A stretch of DNA of 12,026 nucleotides from Syntrophomonas sp. UBA4807. GTDB taxonomy: Bacteria; Bacillota; Syntrophomonadia; Syntrophomonadales; Syntrophomonadaceae. This document shows positions 6,666 to 12,026 of the stretch, piece after piece. Positions within the stretch are counted from its first letter, which is position 1. Every line of letters starts with the position of its first letter. A program made the position numbers and the translations under genes. Below the pieces are notes generated by a model. It made no database searches, was not told the DNA's origin, and saw only the letters and a list, made by a program, of their open reading frames with translations. Location: NCBI GenBank assembly GCA_002402575.1, contig DHGD01000095.1, positions 1 to 12,026 of the forward strand. Reading direction: 5' to 3'.

Positions 6666-6710
6666 CAGAGCCTGCCCTGCATTCCCAATGCAGAGCTGGC
6701 TCTGTTATTT
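6666..6710 (+). terminator. Leader hairpin with T-tract (attenuator-like) before the TM1266-family gene
   Basis: A long, nearly perfect stem: CAGAGCC/GGCTCTG (6666-6672 with 6698-6704) outside and CTGCATT/AATGCAG (6677-6683 with 6687-6693) inside, with a small internal loop and a CCC tip. TTATTTT follows. Both flanking genes point away from the intergenic space, so it cannot end an upstream gene. It lies in the leader of the plus-strand operon, 24 bases before the regulator start. Confidence 0.6.
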
Positions 6711-6733
6711 TGCCGGGAAGGAAGTCTGAACTC

Positions 6734-6985
6734 ATGTCCGACAAGCGTTTGGGAGTAATTGGGATCGTTATAGAAGACCGTGTCTCAGCGGAGCGGGTAA
6801 ACCACATTTTAAGCGAGCATGCTGACATGATCGTGGGACGGATGGGAATTCCCTATCGGGAAAAAGAGGTAAACGTGATCGCTCTGATCGTGGACGGGAC
6901 CACCGACCAATTGGGCTCGCTTACCGGGCGGCTGGGGGCTGTTCCCCTAGTTACCGTCAAAAGTGCTCTGACCAAGAGCCGCTAG
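6734..6985 (+). CDS. TM1266-family iron-only hydrogenase system regulator (putative)
   Basis: An 83-residue protein of the TM1266 family, a small ferredoxin/ACT-like fold related to the NikR C-terminal domain and regularly encoded beside hydE, hydF and hydG. It is annotated as a putative regulator of the [FeFe]-hydrogenase system, but its mechanism is not established. The characteristic beginning RLGVIGIVIEDR (5-16) and the EVNVIALIVDG strand (about 45-55) are present. An in-frame ATG at 6629 would add 35 residues, but these are encoded through the leader hairpin and look unlike protein, so I start at ATG 6734. GGAAGGA lies 11 bases before it, a slightly long distance. It has no DNA-binding domain of its own. 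It is the first gene of the maturation operon, followed by a hairpin and hydG. Confidence 0.87.
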   Translation: MSDKRLGVIGIVIEDRVSAERVNHILSEHADMIVGRMGIPYREKEVNVIALIVDGTTDQLGSLTGRLGAVPLVTVKSALTKSR

Positions 6986-7085
6986 GGCTTTAGTTTACCA
7001 AACCGATTTAAAACAGAAGAATAATTGAGTGACCCTGACAAGGAGGAAGACTGATTTGAAGGGGGGCGAGTGAGACGATATTTTG

Positions 7086-7114
7086 CTGCCTGCTCTTTTG
7101 GAGCAGGCAGTTTT
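7086..7114 (+). terminator. Strong hairpin with T-tract between the regulator and hydG
   Basis: CTGCCTGCTC (7086-7095) and GAGCAGGCAG (7101-7110) form a perfect 10-bp stem with a TTTTG loop, followed by TTTT. This is the shape of an intrinsic terminator. hydG begins 37 bases later with only a lone TATAAT (7128-7133) and no fitting -35. The hairpin therefore probably ends a fraction of transcripts and sets the ratio of the regulator to HydGEF, or is conditionally read through. Confidence 0.75.
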
Positions 7115-7151
7115 GCCATGTCGGCACTATAATTTTAGGGGGAATTGAATA

Positions 7152-8609
7152 ATGTCATCAGCGATTGCCAGATGGAAAGAAAATGTGATCAAACCCGAGG
7201 AGAATGACCGTTTTCGAGATAACGGCCGGGATTTTATCGATGACAGTTTGATTGAAAACTTGCTGTTGCTCAATCAGCATCCCGATACGGTAAGGATCAG
7301 GGAAATAATGGCCAAGGCCTTGGAACTGAACCGTTTGGAATTGTATGAAGCTGCGACGCTGCTAAATTGTGAAGATGAGGAACTGTGGGAGGAAATGTAT
7401 GACATCGCCTTGCAGATTAAACACAAAGTGTACGGACGCCGCATCGTCACCTTCGCGCCTTTGTATGTCAGCAATTATTGTGTCAACAATTGCACTTATT
7501 GCGGTTTTAGGGTGGAAAACAAGGATATTTTCCGAACCCAGCTTTCTAAAGCCGAACTGCAGGCAGAGATAAAGGCCCTGGTTGATATGGGGCATAAACG
7601 CTTGATCATGGTATATGGTGAACATCCCCGTTCAGATGTAGACTATATCGCGGAAACCCTTGAAGTGGCGTACGCTACTAAGTCAGGAAACGGTGAAATC
7701 CGCCGGGTCAATGTCAATGCCGCCCCGCTCAAGATAGCAGATTATAAAATCCTGAGGGATGTGGGCATCGGCACCTACCAGGTCTTCCAGGAAACTTATC
7801 ATCACCACACCTATCAGCAGGTGCACCGCAGCTTAAAAGCCGACTACGGCTGGAGGCTTTATTCGCTGCACCGGGCTATGGAAGCCGGCGTCGACGATGT
7901 GGGGATAGGCGCCCTGTTCGGCCTTTATGATTGGAAATTCGAGGTCATGGGCTTGCTGGCCCACACCATCGATTTGGAGAATAAGTTCGGCGGAGTGGGG
8001 CCGCACACCATTTCTTTTCCCCGGCTGCAGCCGGCCGTAAACACTCCTTTTGCGGAATTGAGCCCTTATCTGGTTGATGATGCCACATTTAAAAAACTGG
8101 TAACGGTAATACGCCTTTCCGTACCCTATACCGGCATGATTATAACTGCCCGGGAAAGGGCGGAGGTGCGCAATGATGTCGTAAATGTAGGCTGCACCCA
8201 GCTTGATGCCAGCTCTAACATTGGTGTGGGAACATACAGCCAAAAAGAGGTGGATTACAGCAAACAGCAGTTCATTCTGGGCGATACCCGCACACTGGAT
8301 GAGACCATCAGGGACCTGGCGGGCATGGGATGGATAACCTCCTTTTGTACCGCAGATTACCGTTGCGGCCGCACCGGGGAGTGTTTTATGGGTATCGCCA
8401 AGAAGGGCAAGATTCACAACCTCTGTATGCCCAATGCCATATTGACTTTTAAGGAATATCTTTTGGATTATGCCAGCCCCGAAACCATTAAGGCGGGAGA
8501 GCCGTTGATCGGCAAAGAGCTCCAGGCCCTGCCTAATCCTGAGGTGCGCCGGGTAGTATGTGAGATGCTGGACCGCATCGAGGGAGGGGAAAGGGATCTG
8601 TTTCTGTGA
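7152..8609 (+). CDS. hydG: [FeFe]-hydrogenase H-cluster maturase HydG (radical SAM, tyrosine lyase)
   Basis: HydG is a radical-SAM enzyme that cleaves tyrosine to supply the CO and CN ligands of the H-cluster 2Fe unit, on an iron-cysteine carrier held by an auxiliary C-terminal cluster. The protein is 485 residues, close to family length. The SAM-cluster motif is CVNNCTYC (Cys110, Cys114, Cys117) followed by GFR. The C-terminal region keeps the HydG context (GRTGECFMGIAKKGKIHNLC, then PNAILTFKEYL). The usual CxxC-x22-C motif is altered: Cys399 and Cys425 are present, but the middle position is Asp402. Extra cysteines sit at 405 and 411. AGGGGG precedes the ATG by a short spacer. hydG opens the enzyme part of the operon after the hairpin at 7086-7114. 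Thiamine synthase ThiH is a relative, but the C-terminal domain and context point to HydG. Confidence 0.95.
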   Translation: MSSAIARWKENVIKPEENDRFRDNGRDFIDDSLIENLLLLNQHPDTVRIREIMAKALELNRLELYEAATLLNCEDEELWEEMYDIALQIKHKVYGRRIVTFAPLYVSNYCVNNCTYCGFRVENKDIFRTQLSKAELQAEIKALVDMGHKRLIMVYGEHPRSDVDYIAETLEVAYATKSGNGEIRRVNVNAAPLKIADYKILRDVGIGTYQVFQETYHHHTYQQVHRSLKADYGWRLYSLHRAMEAGVDDVGIGALFGLYDWKFEVMGLLAHTIDLENKFGGVGPHTISFPRLQPAVNTPFAELSPYLVDDATFKKLVTVIRLSVPYTGMIITARERAEVRNDVVNVGCTQLDASSNIGVGTYSQKEVDYSKQQFILGDTRTLDETIRDLAGMGWITSFCTADYRCGRTGECFMGIAKKGKIHNLCMPNAILTFKEYLLDYASPETIKAGEPLIGKELQALPNPEVRRVVCEMLDRIEGGERDLFL

Positions 8610-8645
8610 TAACTGCGGCGATATTAATAGAGAGGAGTTGTCCGT

Positions 8646-8927
8646 ATGTCCCCTGGAAACGTTGAGGATATTCCCGCGACATTCAGCAGGATTGTCAGTC
8701 TAAACCGGTATCTTTCCGCTGCCTACCCCGGCATCAGATTGCGCTGGGCCCAAATTTACGGTGCTCGCTGGGCGCACTTGCTGGGTGAGGTGCATGAACT
8801 TACAGCTATTCCACTGAGACTGCAAATAAATCAGAATTATGGCCTGTTGATCGAAAACCCTGAAATATTGGGCCAAGAGGATGTGGACTTTATTACTAGT
8901 GTGCTCAAAGGAGAGTTCGGAAAATGA
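8646..8927 (+). CDS. Unrecognised 93-residue protein coupled to hydE
   Basis: A soluble 93-residue protein that I do not recognise. It has no cysteine, no signal peptide and no membrane span. The middle is aromatic and basic (RLRWAQIYGARWAHLLGE, about 31-48) and then turns into alternating hydrophobic strands (IPLRLQINQNYGLLIENP, about 55-72), followed by a short acidic helix-like end. GAGGAG stands before the ATG at a normal distance. Its stop overlaps the hydE start (ATGA at 8924-8927), so the two are translationally coupled. It lies 36 bases after hydG in a tight operon. Its position inside the maturation operon suggests a partner of HydE or HydG, or a protein acting on the maturation pathway, but this is inference from context only. 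Confidence 0.8.
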   Translation: MSPGNVEDIPATFSRIVSLNRYLSAAYPGIRLRWAQIYGARWAHLLGEVHELTAIPLRLQINQNYGLLIENPEILGQEDVDFITSVLKGEFGK

Positions 8928-9988
8928 AGGTCATGGGATGGGATGCGGAAACTATATTGAGTAGCAATGATACTGATCTTTTGCGCCAGTTGCTGGCTGC
9001 CGCGGAAGAGGTTAGGCTGGCCCATCGGGGTGATGAGGTGTATGCACGGGGACTGATCGAATACAGCAACCAGTGCCAAAGGGATTGCCTGTATTGCGGG
9101 CTGCGTTTGTCCAACCGCAGCCTTCATCGCTACCGCCTGGAGCCGGCCGAGATCATAGCGCGGGGCGTTGCCATGCATAAGCTGGGAATATCCTCTATAG
9201 CCTTGCAAGCCGGGGAAAGCAACAGCGACAGGGAAGTCAGCCGGATGGCTGGCGTAATCAGGGAACTCAGGGAAATAGGTATGCGGGATGGATCGCCTGG
9301 ATTGGGAGTGACCCTGAGTATGGGGGAAATGACATATCAGCAGTATAAGCGGCTCTATGAAGCCGGAGCGCACCGATACTTGCTGCGCATCGAAAGCTCC
9401 GACCGGAAGCTTTTCGGTTGCATCCATCCTCTCAACCAGATTTATGAACGGCGCCTGGAATGCTTGAGTTACTTAAAAGATATTGGCTACCAGGTGGGCA
9501 GCGGAGTTATGATCGGCTTGCCCGGGCAGAGTTATGCTAGTCTGGCCGCGGATCTGCAATTCTTTGTGGAGCGTGATATCGACATGTTAGGGATGGGGCC
9601 TTACATACCCCATCCACACACCCCCCTGGCGGCGGTTCAGGACTTTTTTATCAAGGATGCTTTTATCACCAGTGTCAAGATGATGGCCTTGGCCCGGCTG
9701 ATGATGCCTGACATCAATATGGTGGTATCAACAGCCTTGCAAAACATTAATCCGCAGGGGCTGACGCTGGGAATCAGGGCGGGCGGCAATGTGGTTATGC
9801 CGGTTTTTACTCCGGAAAAATACCGTGCCGATTATGCTCTTTATGCCAACAAAGAATCCAAGAATCTGGAATGTATGCGGATGGAGGTGGAAGCCGCCGG
9901 ATACCGTTTATGCTTCGATAAGTGGGGCGATTCTCCGCATTATTTTAACAGGAGACGGGCCGGCCGTAAGGAGTCGGGATTGGCATAA
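8924..9988 (+). CDS. hydE: [FeFe]-hydrogenase H-cluster maturase HydE (radical SAM)
   Basis: HydE is a radical-SAM enzyme of the biotin-synthase/PylB group that acts on the HydG-made iron-cysteine complex on the way to the dithiomethylamine-bridged 2Fe subcluster. The protein has 354 residues. The family block GLIEYSNQCQRDCLYCGLR contains the SAM cluster cysteines Cys51, Cys55 and Cys58. LRIESSDRKLFGCIHP (about 163-178), VMIGLPGQ (about 195-202) and GPYIPHPHTPLA are further HydE-typical blocks. The second C-terminal cluster cysteines, found only in some HydE proteins, are not evident. A second ATG nine bases on is possible, but the first start gives the ATGA overlap with the upstream gene and is retained. 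Confidence 0.95.
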   Translation: MKVMGWDAETILSSNDTDLLRQLLAAAEEVRLAHRGDEVYARGLIEYSNQCQRDCLYCGLRLSNRSLHRYRLEPAEIIARGVAMHKLGISSIALQAGESNSDREVSRMAGVIRELREIGMRDGSPGLGVTLSMGEMTYQQYKRLYEAGAHRYLLRIESSDRKLFGCIHPLNQIYERRLECLSYLKDIGYQVGSGVMIGLPGQSYASLAADLQFFVERDIDMLGMGPYIPHPHTPLAAVQDFFIKDAFITSVKMMALARLMMPDINMVVSTALQNINPQGLTLGIRAGGNVVMPVFTPEKYRADYALYANKESKNLECMRMEVEAAGYRLCFDKWGDSPHYFNRRRAGRKESGLA

Positions 9989-10041
9989 CCAATAATAGCG
10001 TTGCTCTCATGGTGTTGACAGAAAGAAGGAGGCAGCCAGCC

Positions 10042-11331
10042 ATGCAGATTAGAGACGGCACTTTAAATGAAACCAGCCGGGGCATGAGAATCGCGATCGC
10101 TTTTCTGGGGCGCAGAAATGCCGGCAAATCGTCATTGCTGAATGCCCTGGTAGGTTACGACCTGGCCATTGTTTCGGCTTTAGCAGGCACTACCACTGAT
10201 CCGGTGCAGAAAGCGGTTGAGATCAACCCCCTGGGTCCCTGCCTGGTTATTGATACCGCCGGCATTGATGACGACGGAGAGCTGGGACAAAAACGGATCG
10301 AAAAGACCAGGGGTGTCATCAATGACAGCGATGTAGGGGTAATAGTGGTCGGAGACGGGCAGTGGACGGCATTCGAAGAGGATGCGATGCAGCGCCTGCA
10401 AGCCAGAAACAGGCCTTTCATCGTGGCATTAAACAAGTCCGATTGTTATGAATACGCCACCCTCAAAAACCAACTCCGCCAGAAAGGCATCGAAGCTGTG
10501 ACCACCACGGCTATCAAAGCCGAGGGTGTAAATGAATTGAAGCAGAAAATCCGCTCCCTCAACCTAACAAGTATTAATAATGCTTCAGATATTGTCGGCG
10601 ATCTGCTTCAGCCTGGCGAGCTGGCCGTCTTAGTGGTGCCCATCGATTTGGGTGCTCCCAAGGGACGGCTGATCCTGCCGCAGGTTCAAACCCTGCGTGA
10701 TTTGCTGGACCATAACGCCCTGGCCCTGGTTGCCAAAGAAAATCAATTGGCCAGCCTGCTGGAAAAGCTGACGTCCCCACCGGCTCTGGTAATAACTGAT
10801 TCTCAGGTGGTTAAGCAGGTGGAGACATTTCTGCCCCCGGAGATCCCGTTAACCACTTTTTCCACTCTGTTTGCCCGCTTTAAAGCCCAAGGCGGATTTC
10901 GCTCTTTGGTTGAAGGGGTAAATCAAATCGATCAACTCGAGGACGGAGCCTGTATTTTGATCGCCGAATCCTGCACTCATCACGCTATGGCCGATGATAT
11001 CGGCCGGGTCAAACTGCCCCGCTGGCTGAGTGATTATACCGGAAAGGAGCTTAATTATGAGATAGCAGCTGGCCCTGCCTTTAAGCGGGAACTGAAAAAA
11101 TATGCTATGGTAATCCAATGCGGAGGCTGTATGATTACGCCAACGGAATACCAGAATCGTGTTGAAGAGGCCGCCAGGGCGGGGGTAGCCATCAGCAACT
11201 ATGGTCTGGTCATTTCTTATATACACGGAGTGTTGCCGCGTATTATCAGGCCATTCCCGGAATTGCGGGAACTTTCATTCCATCTTAGTAAGATCCGGGC
11301 CACAGGCGATAAAGTGCTTGGCTCCGTTTGA
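10042..11331 (+). CDS. hydF: [FeFe]-hydrogenase maturation GTPase and scaffold HydF
   Basis: HydF is the scaffold that collects the 2Fe precursor and delivers it to apo-hydrogenase; it also binds GTP. From the chosen start it has 429 residues in three parts. The N-terminal GTPase domain has G1 GRRNAGKSS (23-31), DTAG (71-74) and NKSD (131-134). A dimerisation domain follows at about 190-300, then a C-terminal iron-sulphur domain. The cluster motif is CTH (Cys311, His313) plus QCGGC (Cys360, Cys363). The usual His before the second Cys pair is Gln359. An ATG at 10009 would add 11 residues but has no ribosome binding site, while AAGGAGG precedes 10042. It is the last gene of the operon, and I see no clear terminator after it. 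Confidence 0.95.
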   Translation: MQIRDGTLNETSRGMRIAIAFLGRRNAGKSSLLNALVGYDLAIVSALAGTTTDPVQKAVEINPLGPCLVIDTAGIDDDGELGQKRIEKTRGVINDSDVGVIVVGDGQWTAFEEDAMQRLQARNRPFIVALNKSDCYEYATLKNQLRQKGIEAVTTTAIKAEGVNELKQKIRSLNLTSINNASDIVGDLLQPGELAVLVVPIDLGAPKGRLILPQVQTLRDLLDHNALALVAKENQLASLLEKLTSPPALVITDSQVVKQVETFLPPEIPLTTFSTLFARFKAQGGFRSLVEGVNQIDQLEDGACILIAESCTHHAMADDIGRVKLPRWLSDYTGKELNYEIAAGPAFKRELKKYAMVIQCGGCMITPTEYQNRVEEAARAGVAISNYGLVISYIHGVLPRIIRPFPELRELSFHLSKIRATGDKVLGSV

Positions 11332-11386
11332 TGAGTTCACCTTGAGATAAAGTGTCATTCAAATTGGATGCGGTCACCAGGGCTTA

Positions 11387-11395
11387 TGTTATAAT
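11387..11395 (+). promoter_or_regulatory. Extended -10 promoter of the thioesterase gene
   Basis: TGTTATAAT is a perfect extended -10 (TG-n-TATAAT). TTGGAT (11364-11369) is a poor -35 at 20 bp. It implies a transcript of its own for the thioesterase, starting about 25 bases before the GTG. Confidence 0.55.
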
Positions 11396-11425
11396 TAACT
11401 TTATTATCATGAGGAGGCTCCCTTT

Positions 11426-11857
11426 GTGGCGGCAATAAATGCTGGAATTGACGAGAAATTATTTGCATACCTGCTGCATTCCACGCAGGATGCGCCTTTT
11501 TACCAGCTCTTGGGTATAAAACTGATACGGCTAGGCCCTGGTTTATCTGAATTCGAAGTGACAACTGAAGAAAAGCACTGCAATCCTTTGGGGCTGCTCC
11601 ATGGTGGTTTGATCATGTCTATAGCTGACGCGGTTATGGGCAATGCCATACGTTCCACGGGGATTACCGGGGTGACTGTTGATATATCGGTTTCGATAAT
11701 GGCGTCGGTTTCCTACGGGTCCGTACTTCGCGCAACCGGCAAGGTGAGGCGTGCGGGCAAAACCATGATTTTCGCGGAGGCCGAGGTGTGGTGCAAAGAC
11801 CGTCTGGTGGGGCAGGCTAAAGGCACTTTCTTCAATCAGGGCCCTATCAGGCATTGA
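11426..11857 (+). CDS. PaaI-type hotdog-fold thioesterase
   Basis: A 143-residue hotdog-fold protein of the PaaI/YdiI thioesterase group, which hydrolyses acyl- or aryl-CoA thioesters, usually as a homotetramer in the cytosol. The diagnostic block NPLGLLHGGLIMSIADAVMG (53-72) contains Asn53, the HGG turn (59-61) and the catalytic-type Asp68. The later strands VTVDISVSIMASVSYG, LRATGKVRRAGKTMIFAEAEVW and LVGQAKGTFF complete the fold. The start is GTG at 11426, preceded by GAGGAGG at 8 bases. The gene has its own promoter and is probably unrelated to the hydrogenase-maturation operon before it. The substrate is not readable. The next gene begins 13 bases after the stop and may be co-transcribed. 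Confidence 0.9.
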   Translation: MAAINAGIDEKLFAYLLHSTQDAPFYQLLGIKLIRLGPGLSEFEVTTEEKHCNPLGLLHGGLIMSIADAVMGNAIRSTGITGVTVDISVSIMASVSYGSVLRATGKVRRAGKTMIFAEAEVWCKDRLVGQAKGTFFNQGPIRH

Positions 11858-11870
11858 ACGGAACAAATTA

Positions 11871-12026
11871 ATGAACAAAGAACTGATCAAATTAAACGAT
11901 TTCGGACTTCTCACCTTCGGTTCCACTACGCAGGCCTTGAAGGCGGAAAAGGTACTGCAAAAAGCCGGGGCCGAATTCCTGCTCATTCCCATCCCCAGGG
12001 AGATATCGGCCAGCTGCGGTTTGGCG
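11871..12026 (+). CDS. DUF3343 protein, putative Se/S carrier-like (partial, cut by window end)
   Basis: The first 52 codons of a gene that continues beyond the window. The start LLTFGSTTQALKAEKVL followed by GAEFLLIPIPREISASCGLA matches the DUF3343 family, a domain of about 80 residues annotated as putative Se/S carrier-like, with the conserved Cys in the SCGLA turn as the likely active residue. The ribosome binding site is weak (GGA about 8 bases before the ATG), which with the 13-base gap suggests readthrough and coupling to the thioesterase. The function is not established. Confidence 0.75.
   Translation, partial: MNKELIKLNDFGLLTFGSTTQALKAEKVLQKAGAEFLLIPIPREISASCGLA

Noticed and set aside
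6629..6733. N-terminal 35-codon extension of the TM1266-family protein
   Set aside because: It is in frame but runs through the leader hairpin, lacks a ribosome binding site, and would more than exceed family length. The start at 6734 gives the expected size of about 83 residues.
7052..7073. A very short TTG frame (MKGGE) after AAGGAGG, before the hairpin at 7086, considered as a leader peptide
   Set aside because: Five codons with no telling codon repeats and no overlap with the hairpin stem; the AAGGAGG may be chance.
7833..8417. A 194-codon minus-strand frame opposite hydG
   Set aside because: It lies wholly within a conserved HydG gene and shows no protein-like motifs.
8837..9427. A 196-codon minus-strand frame opposite hydE
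   Set aside because: It is antisense to conserved HydE sequence and spans two genes of the operon without initiation signals.

Overview
The window reads as chromosomal DNA of an anaerobic, spore-forming Firmicute of the Clostridia type. The evidence is a stage II sporulation protein P, strong AGGAGG-type ribosome binding sites with several TTG and GTG starts, a gene set for maturing [FeFe]-hydrogenase, a DUF3343 gene start, and Bacillus-type LexA boxes. Base composition looks balanced. The gene families suggest a Syntrophomonas/Peptococcaceae-like lineage, but I cannot name the organism. I see no insertion sequence, prophage or CRISPR array.

Left part (1-4106, minus strand): a tRNA-Arg(CCG) with its own promoter, a DHA2-type MFS exporter, spoIIP and a short-form S-adenosylhomocysteine hydrolase (ahcY). 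On this strand the order of reading is ahcY, spoIIP, exporter, tRNA. The spoIIP ribosome binding site can be locked in a hairpin, and a sigma-E-like promoter overlaps the upstream arm. Readthrough mRNA from ahcY may therefore be silenced while sporulation mRNA is open. The ahcY leader can form three small hairpins plus a competing pairing.

Middle part (4107-6456): divergent from ahcY is a 35-codon gene for a single-span membrane peptide. Its near-consensus promoter (TTGACA, 17 bp, TACAAT) carries two LexA boxes, so it is very probably an SOS-induced membrane micropeptide. This is the most striking element of the window. It is followed by a DUF4870 membrane protein with a terminator, a metallo-beta-lactamase-fold hydrolase, and, on the minus strand, a membrane-anchored 3D-domain (double-psi beta-barrel) protein.

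Right part (6547-11331, plus strand): a hydrogenase-maturation operon. The order is a TM1266-family small regulator, hydG, an unrecognised 93-residue protein, hydE and hydF. HydG, HydE and HydF together build the 2Fe subcluster of the H-cluster and deliver it to [FeFe]-hydrogenase, whose structural genes are not in view. Two strong hairpins with short T-tracts lie in this operon, one in the leader and one between the regulator and hydG, and both look like attenuators or partial terminators. HydG lacks one canonical cysteine of its C-terminal auxiliary-cluster motif, and HydF has Gln in place of His in its HCxxC motif. The 93-residue protein overlaps the hydE start by 4 bp.

Right end (11332-12026): a PaaI-type hotdog thioesterase behind an extended -10 promoter, then the start of a DUF3343 gene cut by the window edge.
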